Shown here one piece after another: positions 37,144 to 45,925 of a stretch of 64,000 nt of DNA. A program made the translations under genes and the position numbers. This DNA is from JAGWRI01 sp963728785. Lineage in GTDB: Bacteria; Gemmatimonadota; Gemmatimonadetes; Gemmatimonadales; Gemmatimonadaceae. Where the stretch lies: contig CAVSKV010000004.1 in assembly GCA_963728785.1 (NCBI GenBank), positions 806,001-870,000 on the forward strand, given 5' to 3'. Under the pieces are notes generated by a model. The model did not search any database. It was not told where the DNA came from and saw only the letters and a program-made list of their open reading frames with translations. Within the stretch, counting starts at the first letter, position 1; the number at the start of each line of letters is the position of its first letter.

Positions 37144-37644
37144 ATGACCCGTGCCAACGCCAACGGCCGCCAGTTCTGGACCGCCGCCGGATGCATCGTC
37201 GTGCTCGACGTGGTCACCAAACTGCTCGCCGTGCGCTATCTGACGCCGTTCGCGCCGCACAACGTGCTGGGATCGTACGGACGGCTCACGCTCGCCTTCA
37301 ATCCGGGTGCCGCATTCAGCATGTCGCTCGGCCGCTACTCGCGTCTGGCGTTCGGGGCGTTTGCCGCCGGGGCGCTCGTCTGGGTCTGGCTCATCCACCG
37401 CGCGAGCCGGCCGGGAGAGACGCTCAAGACGCTGGGGCTGGGGCTCGTCTGGGGTGGCGCGGCAGGGAATCTCCTCGACCGGCTTCAGTCGGCCCGGGGC
37501 GTGGTGGACTTCATTGACCTGGGCGTAGGGTCGATTCGATTCTGGACGTTCAACGTCGCTGACTCTGGCGTGACGATCGGCGCCTGTCTGCTCGGCGTGG
37601 CGCTCTGGCTCGACGAGCGCCAGCGGCTGCACGCACGTGAGTGA
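37144..37644 (+). CDS. lspA: Lipoprotein signal peptidase, copy 2
   Basis: A 166-residue paralogue of the preceding gene with the same motifs: LAFNPGAAFSMSLG, GGAAGNLLDR (Asp112), VVDFIDLG and FNVAD (Asp140). Both catalytic aspartates are intact, so it should be active. Sequence outside the motifs differs clearly (for example WVWLIHRASRPGETLK), so the duplication is not recent. It overlaps rluD by 8 nt. Possible subfunctionalisation for different lipoproteins or growth states is speculation. Confidence 0.94.
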   Translation: MTRANANGRQFWTAAGCIVVLDVVTKLLAVRYLTPFAPHNVLGSYGRLTLAFNPGAAFSMSLGRYSRLAFGAFAAGALVWVWLIHRASRPGETLKTLGLGLVWGGAAGNLLDRLQSARGVVDFIDLGVGSIRFWTFNVADSGVTIGACLLGVALWLDERQRLHARE

Positions 37645-38632
37645 GCGCCCGCCGCGACTCGAGCGGTTCCCCGCGCCTGCCGACGCGCCGCGGCTCGACG
37701 TGCTCGTGGCGGCGCGTCTCGACCTCTCGCGCAACCACGCGGCAACGTTGATCGCCCAGGGGCACGTGCTCGTGAATGGCGCCCGCCAGAAGGCGAGCTT
37801 CCGGGCCGAACCTGGCACGATGGTGGAGGTGACGGTGCCGCCGCCCCCGGCCCGGGACGTGATCGCCGAGTCCATCCCGTTGGCGGTGGCGTACGAGGAC
37901 GACGACGTGCTCGTGATCGACAAGCCGGCCGGAATGGTCGTACACCCGGCGCCCGGCAACTGGAGCGGCACGCTGGTCAACGCCCTGAAAGGGCGCGGCG
38001 GCGCGCTGGCCGAAGGCGAGAGCGGGGGCGAGGACCGGGCGGGCATCGTGCACCGGCTGGACAAGGAGACGTCGGGGCTGCTGCTCGTGGCCAAGACCGA
38101 CCGGGCCCACCGCGTGCTGTGCGCCGCCCTGGCCCGGCGGGAGATCGTGCGGCGCTATGCCGCGCTTTGTTGTGGGCATCTTGCCAGCGACGAGGTGACG
38201 GTCGACCGCCCGCTGGGGCGCGACCCTCGTGACCGGAAACGCATGGCGGTCGTTCCCACCGGGCGCGCTGCCAAGACGGTCTTCCACCGGCTGGCCCGCT
38301 TCGGGGCCGCGGACCTTCTGAGGGCGCACCTGTCCACGGGGCGCACCCATCAGATCCGCGTCCACCTGGCGTCGATCGGCCACCCCGTGGTGGGCGACGA
38401 CACCTATGGCGGCGGGGGCGCCCGGCGGCTGGTCTCGCTGCCCCCGAAGCGGCATTTTCTCCACGCCGCCTGGTTGGTGTTCCGACACCCGGTAACCGGC
38501 GAGCGGGTCGAGCTCCGCTCGCCGCTGCCCGCCGACCTCCGCAGCGCGCTCACCGCCGTGGCCGGCGACGACGTCGTTTTCGGCAGCGCCGATCCTCTGG
38601 AATACTTCGGGTTCTACCGCGTTGATGGCTGA
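37637..38632 (+). CDS. rluD: RluD-family rRNA pseudouridine synthase
   Basis: A 331-residue enzyme with an N-terminal S4 RNA-binding domain (about 15-75) and an RluA-type catalytic domain. Catalytic Asp142 lies in HRLDKETSGLLLVAK; GRTHQIRVHLASIGHPVVGD is also diagnostic. It converts uridines of 23S rRNA helix 69 in well-studied relatives. GTG 37637 overlaps lspA copy 2 (GTGAGTGA). The stop overlaps the cheW start by 8 nt, linking this housekeeping run to the chemosensory cluster. Confidence 0.94.
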   Translation: MSERPPRLERFPAPADAPRLDVLVAARLDLSRNHAATLIAQGHVLVNGARQKASFRAEPGTMVEVTVPPPPARDVIAESIPLAVAYEDDDVLVIDKPAGMVVHPAPGNWSGTLVNALKGRGGALAEGESGGEDRAGIVHRLDKETSGLLLVAKTDRAHRVLCAALARREIVRRYAALCCGHLASDEVTVDRPLGRDPRDRKRMAVVPTGRAAKTVFHRLARFGAADLLRAHLSTGRTHQIRVHLASIGHPVVGDDTYGGGGARRLVSLPPKRHFLHAAWLVFRHPVTGERVELRSPLPADLRSALTAVAGDDVVFGSADPLEYFGFYRVDG

Positions 38633-39044
38633 GCCACAGGAACTGCGAACGCTGCTCTTTCGCGTCGGATCCACCGTGTACGGATGCGACATCGCGGCGG
38701 TGCGCGAGATCGTCCCCTTCCGGCCGGCGACCCGGCTGCCGGGCACCCAGCCCTACGTCAACGGGCTCGTGAACGTCCGGGGAACGATCATCACGGTGGT
38801 CGATCTCGGAGCGCGGCTGGCGGCAGGCGCTCCGGCGACGGCGGATGGATCGATCATCGTCGCGGAGGTCGAAGGGAGGCGTCTTGGGCTGGCGGTGGAA
38901 GAGGTGATGGACGCGACCCTGCTGAAGGTGGAACCGGCACCGGCGGAGCGGGCTGACGAGGTGGTGCTCGGACTGGGACATCTGGGCGGGACAGTCGTCA
39001 TAGTACTTGATGTGGCGGCGCTCGTCGCGCAGGTGCTTTTGTGA
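38625..39044 (+). CDS. cheW: CheW-type adaptor, first of three
   Basis: A 139-residue single CheW domain that couples receptors to the kinase CheA. It begins ELRTLLFRVG and contains VRGTIITVVDLGARL, the strand that binds the kinase P5 domain. ATG 38625 overlaps the rluD stop; a TTG directly before it is an alternative. It is separated from cheY by 122 bp containing degenerate 8-bp repeats. It opens the chemosensory/polarity cluster. Confidence 0.92.
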   Translation: MAEPQELRTLLFRVGSTVYGCDIAAVREIVPFRPATRLPGTQPYVNGLVNVRGTIITVVDLGARLAAGAPATADGSIIVAEVEGRRLGLAVEEVMDATLLKVEPAPAERADEVVLGLGHLGGTVVIVLDVAALVAQVLL

Positions 39045-39065
39045 CGTAATGGCAGGCCTTTTTGG

Positions 39066-39121
39066 CCGTCCGAATATCCGACCGTCGGACAGCCGAACGG
39101 CCGGACAGTCAGACAGACGCA
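39066..39121. repeat. Degenerate 8-bp tandem repeats between cheW and cheY
   Basis: Seven successive octamers with a rough consensus C-R-G-Y-C-S-G-A: ccgtccga, atatccga, ccgtcgga, cagccgaa, cggccgga, cagtcaga, cagacgca. They fill most of the gap between cheW and cheY and include two GTCnGACAG copies (39084-39092 and 39108-39116). The 13-mer GTCGGACAGCCGA at 39084-39096 is identical to one at 20026-20038 upstream of the FadL operon. Confidence 0.55.
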
Positions 39122-39166
39122 CGGGCGAGACGGCGATCGCCCAGAGTTGGTCCACACGGGAGCGAC

Positions 39167-39529
39167 ATGAGCCACACGGTGTTGATTTGTGATGACGCGA
39201 TCTTCATGCGCACGATGGTGGGGGACATCCTGCAATCGGCCGGATTCGAGGTCGTGGGCGAGGCGGAGACCGGCGTCCAGGCCGTGGAGAAATACAAGCA
39301 GCTGCGGCCGGATCTGGTCACGATGGACATCGTGATGCCGGACATGGGCGGCATCGACGCCGTGCGCGAGATCACCAAGTTCGACCCGCAGGCGAAGATC
39401 CTCATGTGCAGCGCGATGGGGCAGCAGGCCCTGGTGGTGGAAGCGATCCAGGCGGGGGCCAAGGACTTCGTCGTGAAACCCTTCCAGCCGAGCCGCGTGC
39501 TCGAAGCTGTCCAGCGCGTGCTGGGATAG
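39167..39529 (+). CDS. cheY: CheY-type single-domain response regulator
   Basis: A 120-residue receiver domain without an output domain: acidic pair CDD (9-10), phosphoacceptor Asp54 in TMDIVMPDMGG, the Thr/Ser position in MCSAMGQ and the Lys in VVKPFQ. It should carry phosphate from CheA to its effector. ATG 39167 follows CGGGAGCGAC. A longer frame starting at 39062 would translate the repeat region and is unlikely. cheA begins 8 nt after its stop. Confidence 0.94.
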   Translation: MSHTVLICDDAIFMRTMVGDILQSAGFEVVGEAETGVQAVEKYKQLRPDLVTMDIVMPDMGGIDAVREITKFDPQAKILMCSAMGQQALVVEAIQAGAKDFVVKPFQPSRVLEAVQRVLG

Positions 39530-39537
39530 TCGGCGCG

Positions 39538-41442
39538 TTGGATATCTCCCAGTACGCCGAGCTGTTCCTCACCGAGAGCCGGGAGCACGTCTCAACCGTG
39601 AACCGCTGGCTGCTCGAGTTGGAACGCGGCACCGGCGGCGACGAGCCGGTGAGCGCCATCTTCCGCGCCGTGCACACGGTCAAGGGGATGAGCGCCACGA
39701 TGGGGTACGGCGTCGTGGCCGAGCTGTCGCACGAGATGGAGAGCCTGCTGGACCGCGTGCGCCGCAAGACGATGCGCATCACGCCGGAGGTCATGGACGT
39801 GCTGTTTCGCGCTGCGGACGTGCTCGAGCAGGCGGTGGAGGCTGCGGTGGGGGGGCGCGCCGGCGACGTGAGCGCCGCGCCAGTGCTGGAGCGGCTGCGG
39901 GCTCTGGGGCAGGTCGCGCCGCGTGCCCAGGCTGCGGTCGCGGCCCAGCCGTCGGACGAGCAGGCGTGGACGGCGCCGGCGCCGGAGGGGACGGGGCGGC
40001 TCGTGCGTGTGCGGCTGGTCAAGGACGCGCCGCTTCGCGGAGTGCGCGCCATTCTCATCGTCCGGGCGCTCAGGAGCCTGGGTGAGGTGACCGGGGTGTC
40101 GCCGGCGGTTGCCGCGCTCGAGAGCAATGAGTTCGGTCTCGATTTCGCGGTGCGCCTGCAAACCGATGCGGCGCCGGCCGAGATTGCGCGGGTTGTGCGG
40201 AGTGCGGGCGACGTTGCGTTCGTGCAGCTGGGCGAACGCGCGGAGAGTGCGCCACCGCCGGCGCCGGCGGTGCACGAGGCGCCCGTGGGGCCGGCGGCCC
40301 ACGCAGCGCGCCACGTGCGCGTCGACTTGCGGCGTCTGGACGCACTCATGAACCTGATCGGCGAGCTGGTGATCGCGCGCGGGCGCCTGCAGCAGATCGC
40401 CGCCCAGCTGGCCGATCCGTCGCTCGACGAAACGCTGGCCCAGGGCTCACGGCTCATCGCCGACCTGCGCGACGAGATCGTGAGCAGCCGCATGGTGCCG
40501 GTGTGGCAAGTGTTCGACCGATTTCCGCGGCTGGTCCGCGACGCGGCGCGGGGGCTGGGCAAGCAGATCAGCTTCGCGATCGAGGGCAAGGACATCGAGT
40601 TGGACCGGTCGATATTGGACGAGATCGGAGATCCGATCGTGCATCTGCTGCGCAACGCCGTGGACCACGGCATCGAGGGGCCGGAGGCGCGCGAGCGGGC
40701 GGGCAAGGCGCGCGAGGGCCGGCTCGTGCTGTCGGCGGTGCGCGAGCGCGCGGCGGTCGTGATCCGGGTGAGCGACGACGGGCGTGGGATCGATCGGGAG
40801 CGCGTGCTCGAGACGGCCAAAGCTGCGGGGCTGGTGGACGCCGGCAAGCCCGACCTGAGCGATGACGAGTTGGTGCGGCTCGTGTCGCGTCCGGGATTCT
40901 CGACGGTCGAGCGGGTGACCGATCTTTCGGGGCGTGGGGTGGGCGTGGACGCGGTGCTGTCGCGGGTACGGGCGCTCGGCGGCTCGGTGGACATGAAGAC
41001 GCAGGCAGGCGTCGGTACGACGGTCACGCTCCGTCTGCCGCTCACGCTGGCCATCCTGCGGGCGGTGCTGACGCGGGTGGAGGCGGAATTGTACGCGGTG
41101 CCGATGACTCACGTGTGCGAAACGGTGGAGCTGAAGCCCGACCGGCTGCGTACGCTCCGTGGCCGCGAGGTGCTGACGTTGCGCGACGACGTGCTTCCGC
41201 TGCTGCGGCTGCGCGACATCGTGGGGTTGCCGCGGAGCGCGGCCGGCGCGCGGGAACATGTGATCGTGCTCGAACTGGCCGACCACCGCGCGGGCCTGGT
41301 GGTGGACGGGTTGGCGGGGCAGGAGGAGATCGTGGTGAAGCAGTACGATCCGGTGCGGTCGGACGTGCAGGCGTTCAGCGGTGCAACGATTCTCGGGGCG
41401 GGAGCCCCGGCGCTGATTCTCGACGTGAGCAGTCTCTCCTAA
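39538..41442 (+). CDS. cheA: Chemotaxis histidine kinase CheA
   Basis: A 634-residue kinase with the P1 Hpt domain (phosphoacceptor His46 in AVHTVKGMS), a linker and P2-like region (about 130-250), P3 dimerisation helices (from about 255), P4 HATPase with NAVDHGIE, DDGRGID and GRGVGVD, and a C-terminal CheW-like P5. Conserved MDISQYAELFLTESREH at the front supports TTG 39538 as the start, 8 nt after cheY. No receiver domain is attached, unlike FrzE or PilL/ChpA, so phosphate must go to separate CheY/CheB. Confidence 0.95.
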   Translation: MDISQYAELFLTESREHVSTVNRWLLELERGTGGDEPVSAIFRAVHTVKGMSATMGYGVVAELSHEMESLLDRVRRKTMRITPEVMDVLFRAADVLEQAVEAAVGGRAGDVSAAPVLERLRALGQVAPRAQAAVAAQPSDEQAWTAPAPEGTGRLVRVRLVKDAPLRGVRAILIVRALRSLGEVTGVSPAVAALESNEFGLDFAVRLQTDAAPAEIARVVRSAGDVAFVQLGERAESAPPPAPAVHEAPVGPAAHAARHVRVDLRRLDALMNLIGELVIARGRLQQIAAQLADPSLDETLAQGSRLIADLRDEIVSSRMVPVWQVFDRFPRLVRDAARGLGKQISFAIEGKDIELDRSILDEIGDPIVHLLRNAVDHGIEGPEARERAGKAREGRLVLSAVRERAAVVIRVSDDGRGIDRERVLETAKAAGLVDAGKPDLSDDELVRLVSRPGFSTVERVTDLSGRGVGVDAVLSRVRALGGSVDMKTQAGVGTTVTLRLPLTLAILRAVLTRVEAELYAVPMTHVCETVELKPDRLRTLRGREVLTLRDDVLPLLRLRDIVGLPRSAAGAREHVIVLELADHRAGLVVDGLAGQEEIVVKQYDPVRSDVQAFSGATILGAGAPALILDVSSLS

Positions 41443-41452
41443 CGGAGCCGTC

Positions 41453-42073
41453 ATGGAAGATATTTCGTCTCTCAAGGCGTTGCAGCTCGACGCGCTGCGC
41501 GAAGTAGCCAACATTGGCGCGGGTCACGCCGCCACGGCTCTGTCGCAGATGGTGGGCGGCACGATCATGATCAGCGTGCCGCGCGTCAACATCCAGCGGC
41601 TGGAGGACGTGGCGCCGCTGGTCGCCGATCCGGACGAGCCGGTGGCGGCCGTGCTCCTGCACATTCTCGGCGACCTGTCGGGGCGCACCCTGCTCGTGTT
41701 CCCGAAGACGGCGGCGCTGCAGCTGGCCGAGATGATGCTGCGGCAGCCCCCCGGCTCGGCCAAGGAGTTGGGCGAGTTGGAGCAGTCGGCGATCAAGGAA
41801 GCCGGCAACATTCTGAGCAGTGCCTACATGAACGCGCTGAGCGAGTTCATGGGGATGCTGCTGCTGCCGTCGCCGCCCGCGCTGGCCATCGACATGTCGG
41901 CGGCGGTGATCACCACGGCGTATCTGCAGTTCGGCACCGACCGCGACTATGTGTTCTGCGTGGAGAGCGACTTCATGCTCAAGGACGTCGCGAAGCGGCT
42001 GCGCGGCTTCTTCCTGCTCCTGCCGGATCCGGCGTCGCTGGATGCGATCCTCCGCACCATCCGCGTGACATGA
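41453..42073 (+). CDS. cheC: CheC-family CheY-P phosphatase
   Basis: A 206-residue protein with both active-site helices of the CheC class: E17-x-x-N20 in REVANIGAGHAATAL and E116-x-x-N119 in KEAGNILSSAYMNAL. It should dephosphorylate CheY-P and, in characterised systems, binds the receptor deamidase CheD, whose gene lies 10 kb downstream in the same cluster. CGGAGCC precedes the ATG. The large TPR gene starts 1 nt after its stop. Confidence 0.93.
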   Translation: MEDISSLKALQLDALREVANIGAGHAATALSQMVGGTIMISVPRVNIQRLEDVAPLVADPDEPVAAVLLHILGDLSGRTLLVFPKTAALQLAEMMLRQPPGSAKELGELEQSAIKEAGNILSSAYMNALSEFMGMLLLPSPPALAIDMSAAVITTAYLQFGTDRDYVFCVESDFMLKDVAKRLRGFFLLLPDPASLDAILRTIRVT

Positions 42074-42074
42074 C

Positions 42075-44780
42075 ATGGCGGCTACGAGCCTGGGTTCGGA
42101 GCGCGACCGCGAGATTCTGAGGTCGTTTGCGCGGCGGATCGATCCGTCCGACGCCGGCGCGCACAATAACCTGGGCGTGTTGTACTTTCACAAAGGCTTA
42201 TACGAAGAATCGGTGCAGGCGTTCATGCGCGCCCTGGAACTCGACCCGCGCATGCAGGTGGCCCAGCGCAACCTCGAGATCGCCTACTTCAATACCGGCT
42301 ACTACGACGAGCGTGTGCCGGATCTCAAGGACCGGGTGCGCACCAACCCCGCCGACCTCGACGCGCGGTGGGAACTGGCCCGCACCCATGCCTTGCTCGG
42401 CGCGCACCAGCACGCCGTCGACGAATTCCGCGCCCTTCTCCGCTATCGGCCCAACGACGTGGGCGCGATCCTCCAGCTCGGGCTCTCGGAGCGGGCGCTC
42501 GACCACCCGGAGCTGGCCCGCGAGTGGCTGGAGAAGGCGCGCGCCCTCGACCCGGCCAGCTCGCTCATCCATTTCTACCTCGGGGAGATTGCCTACAACC
42601 ACGGGCTCAACGACGAGGCGCTGGCCTCGCTCAGCCGCGCCGTCGAGCTGAATCCGGGCAATCACGATGCCCTGTACCTCATGGGGTTCGTGCTCGGAGA
42701 CATGGGCCGCCAGGACGAGGCGCGCGCGGTCACCGCGCGGGCCATCAAGCTGAATCCCACGCTCTCGCGCGCCCACGCCAACCTGTCCATCGCCCAGAAC
42801 AAACCGCAGCGCTACGAGGAAATGGTGGGGGAGCGCGGCGAACGGCGGGTGCAGCAGATGGAGGTGGCGCGGGGAGGACAGCTCGCTCACTACAACCTCG
42901 GGCTCGCCTTCCGCCAGAAGGGCTACTATCCCGAAGCGCTGCGCGAGTACCGCCTGGCCATCGACCGCGGCGAAGACGGGGACCTGGTGCAGCAGGCGAT
43001 GGCCGAGGTCCACCTCCTGAACCGCGACGCCAAGGCCGCGCTCGCGCTGTACGACCAGCTCATCGCCCGCGATGCGGCCAGTCCCAAGTTGTGGAACGAG
43101 CGCGGCGTCGCGTTGCACCAGGGCGGGGGATTCGCCGAAGCCGAGCAGAGCTACCGCCGGGCCGTCGCCCTGGACCCAACGTACGCCCTGGCTCGCAACA
43201 ACCTCGGCGTGGCCCTCTACCATTCCGGCGACGTTGCCGGCGCCGTCGCCGAGTTCCGCGCGGCGCTCGACGCGCGGCCGGCGCTGGCCAGGGCTCGGCT
43301 CAACCTGGCGCTGCTCCTCTACCGCGCCCGGCGCCTGGAACAGGCGCTGGAAGCCTACCGTCAGGTGTTATCCTCGGAACCCGAACATCCCGTGGCTTGG
43401 AACGGCGTGGGGCACGTGCTCGCCGACTTGCACAAGCTGGAGGACGCCCGCAGTGCCTTCGCGCGGGCCATCCAGGCGCGACCCCGGTACGCCGAAGCGC
43501 ACTATAACCTGAGCTTCACCCTCTCAAACCTCGGTGACTTCGAAGGCGCCCTGCGCGAGACCAAGCTGGCGCTGGAGATCGACCCCTACTACGTCGCGCA
43601 GAAATTCGATCTGGCGATCGACCTCGAATTCGAGGACCCGGATCTCTCCATCCAGCCCGATCTCGGGGGCGAGCGGCGCGCCGGCGAGGGAATAGACGCG
43701 TTCGAATTCGACTCGGCGCTGCTCGATAGCGTGTTCACGCAGTTGGCGCCGGCGCCAGCGCAACGCTCCCCGGCGCCCTCCGACACCGATCCGTACGGGA
43801 TGGCGTCGGACTACCTGAGCAAGGGATTCTTCGACCGCGCCCAGATGGAGGCCCGGCGTGCCATCGCGCGCGGCGCCGATCGCACCGCCGGCAACGTCCT
43901 CCTGGGGGAGACCTTCGCGCGGCAGGGGCTGTACGGCGAGGCCCTCGAGCGGTACCGCGAGGCCCGGCGCGAGATTCCCGACGACCCCGCCGCCATGAGG
44001 GGCGAGGCGCAGGCCCTGCTCAAGCTGGGCCAGGCCGCCGCCGCGCGGCCGATCGTCGAAACGCTCGTGCTCCGCTCCTGCGAGGATATCGACGTGCTGG
44101 TTCTAGCGGCGGCCGTGCGGGCCGCATCGGGCGACCCGGCCGCGGCGCTGGCTACGCTCGACACGGCGCGCCGCATCGCGCCCATGCGGGCCGACGTCCA
44201 CCAGCAGATGGGCGACATCGCGCGCCGGCTGGGCGACTTCGAAGGGGCGATCGCCGCCTACCGCGCCGCGCTTCAGATCGATCCCCGATTTGCGGGCGTA
44301 CGCTACGAGCTGGCGCGGCTGCTCATCGAGAAGCGGCAGTTGCGCGAGGCCGAAGCAGAACTCGTCGCCGCCCTCGATGCGGTGCCCACCTACGCCGAGG
44401 CTTCGCTCGAATTGGCGGCCCTGCGCCGCATGGCGGGCCGAGCCGACGAAGCGCTGTCCCTGCTCATCGAACTCCTCGAGCGCGACCCCTACCACTTCGA
44501 CGCCCTGATTGCCCTGGGCGAGACGCTGCTCGCGCTTCACCGCAAGGATGACGCCGTCAAGGCGTTCAAGCGCGTGCGGCGCTTCGATCCGGATCACGCC
44601 GGGGCATTGTATCATGAAGGGGTCCTGCTCGCCGAGCGACGCCGCTATCGCGAAGCGATCGAGCGATGGAAACGGGTCCTGTCACTGCCGGCGGCCGGCG
44701 AGTACGCGCGACGGGCGCGACGCGAGATCCGCTCGGCCACCGACCTCCAACGCATCTTCACCGAACGCGAGACCTACTGA
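42075..44780 (+). CDS. Large tetratricopeptide-repeat scaffold protein
   Basis: A 901-residue protein made almost entirely of TPRs, with clear 34-residue units such as NNLGVLYFHKGLYEESVQAF and NNLGVALYHSGDVAGAVAEF. A non-repeat acidic segment interrupts the array at about 515-570, splitting it into two superhelices. No signal peptide, so it is cytoplasmic. It probably organises partners of the chemosensory/MglA cluster in which it is embedded. Related large TPR proteins in gliding bacteria connect MglA to pilus machinery, but orthology is not established. Confidence 0.87.
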   Translation: MAATSLGSERDREILRSFARRIDPSDAGAHNNLGVLYFHKGLYEESVQAFMRALELDPRMQVAQRNLEIAYFNTGYYDERVPDLKDRVRTNPADLDARWELARTHALLGAHQHAVDEFRALLRYRPNDVGAILQLGLSERALDHPELAREWLEKARALDPASSLIHFYLGEIAYNHGLNDEALASLSRAVELNPGNHDALYLMGFVLGDMGRQDEARAVTARAIKLNPTLSRAHANLSIAQNKPQRYEEMVGERGERRVQQMEVARGGQLAHYNLGLAFRQKGYYPEALREYRLAIDRGEDGDLVQQAMAEVHLLNRDAKAALALYDQLIARDAASPKLWNERGVALHQGGGFAEAEQSYRRAVALDPTYALARNNLGVALYHSGDVAGAVAEFRAALDARPALARARLNLALLLYRARRLEQALEAYRQVLSSEPEHPVAWNGVGHVLADLHKLEDARSAFARAIQARPRYAEAHYNLSFTLSNLGDFEGALRETKLALEIDPYYVAQKFDLAIDLEFEDPDLSIQPDLGGERRAGEGIDAFEFDSALLDSVFTQLAPAPAQRSPAPSDTDPYGMASDYLSKGFFDRAQMEARRAIARGADRTAGNVLLGETFARQGLYGEALERYREARREIPDDPAAMRGEAQALLKLGQAAAARPIVETLVLRSCEDIDVLVLAAAVRAASGDPAAALATLDTARRIAPMRADVHQQMGDIARRLGDFEGAIAAYRAALQIDPRFAGVRYELARLLIEKRQLREAEAELVAALDAVPTYAEASLELAALRRMAGRADEALSLLIELLERDPYHFDALIALGETLLALHRKDDAVKAFKRVRRFDPDHAGALYHEGVLLAERRRYREAIERWKRVLSLPAAGEYARRARREIRSATDLQRIFTERETY

Positions 44781-44782
44781 TC

Positions 44783-45925
44783 ATGGCGATCGAAGGCCCC
44801 CTCCGCGAACTCGGCATACACGACGTCTTCCAGCTGCTCGATCTGAGCCGCAACACGGGGACGTTGCGCGTGACGTCCGAGCTGCGCGACGACGAAGGTG
44901 TGGTGCACTTCGTCGACGGCCGCATCATCCAGGCGAGCATCCGCAGCCGCCCGCTTTCGGTGGAACAACTGTTGCTCGCGTCGGGCAAGATCACCAACGC
45001 CGACCTGGCTTCGGCCCGCGATCGGGCAGGGGCCGGCGCGCCCCCGCGCGCCCTCGCCGATGCGCTGGTGGCCGGAGGCGCGGTGTCGCAGCGCGAATTG
45101 GAGCGCCAGGTGCGCCAACAGGTGGAGGCCGTCGTATTCGAGCTGATGTCATGGCACGAGGGGTTCTTCTCGTTCGAGGAACTCTCGGCCGCGTCGCTCC
45201 CCGGCGCCATGCGGATCAGCGTGTCCACCGAGTCTCTGCTCATGGAGGGCGCGCGACGCATCGACGAGTGGTCGCGCATTGCCCACAAGGTGCCCAATCT
45301 GGAAGTGGTCCCCCAGTTTGCACTGGTCACCGGCAATCACGAGGCGCAACTCGACCTGCTGCCGCACGAGTGGGAAGTCCTCACGATGATCGACGGGGAA
45401 CGCGACCTGCGCGAGATCGCCGCGTCGCTGGGGCGCAGCGACTTCGAGGTGGCCAAGGTGGCGTTTGGCCTCGTGACCACCGGCGTCGTGGATCTTGCCG
45501 CACCCGCGCACGGCAGCAGCGATTGGCGGAGCGTGACGGTGGATCAGGAGGCCCCCCTGGACCGGGCCCGCGGCGCGCTGGCCCGCGGCGACTTCGCGGC
45601 GGCGCTCGATGCGGCGCGAGCCGCCGGCAATGCGGACGCCACCGAGGCGCGGCTGCTCGTCGCTCGCGCCCTGGCTAAGCAGCACCGACATCCCGAGGCG
45701 TTCGAGGAGCTGCGCAACGCGGTGCACGCCGATCCGCTCACCGCGCTCGTGCACCGCGACCTGGGGTTCGCGGCGGCCCGCGTGGGGGAGTTCGCCACGG
45801 CGCGGGCGAGCTGGGAGCACTTCCTGCGCCTGTCGCCGGGCGGACTGGATGCGGCGCGCGTCAAGTCGTCGCTGGACGCACTCGTTCGGCTGATGACGTT
45901 GATGGAGGCCGACGGCGATGATTGA
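44783..45925 (+). CDS. PATAN/DUF4388-domain protein, first copy
   Basis: The 380-residue protein opens with a DUF4388 (PATAN) domain at about 1-110, signature GPLRELGIHDVFQLLDLSRNTG and VVHFVDGRIIQA. A helical middle (about 110-190, FELMSWHEGFFSFEE) is followed by a winged-helix-like part with LTMIDGERDLREIAASLG, and the C-terminus (about 250-375) is TPR-like. In cyanobacteria PATAN proteins regulate type IV pili. The start is 2 nt after the TPR gene without a clear Shine-Dalgarno, so translation is probably coupled. Its domain order is shared with the gene at 49952. Confidence 0.85.
   Translation: MAIEGPLRELGIHDVFQLLDLSRNTGTLRVTSELRDDEGVVHFVDGRIIQASIRSRPLSVEQLLLASGKITNADLASARDRAGAGAPPRALADALVAGGAVSQRELERQVRQQVEAVVFELMSWHEGFFSFEELSAASLPGAMRISVSTESLLMEGARRIDEWSRIAHKVPNLEVVPQFALVTGNHEAQLDLLPHEWEVLTMIDGERDLREIAASLGRSDFEVAKVAFGLVTTGVVDLAAPAHGSSDWRSVTVDQEAPLDRARGALARGDFAAALDAARAAGNADATEARLLVARALAKQHRHPEAFEELRNAVHADPLTALVHRDLGFAAARVGEFATARASWEHFLRLSPGGLDAARVKSSLDALVRLMTLMEADGDD

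Noticed and set aside
39062..39166. 35-residue N-terminal extension of CheY
   Set aside because: It would translate the octamer repeat region; MSHTVLICDD at 39167 is the normal start with a ribosome-binding site.
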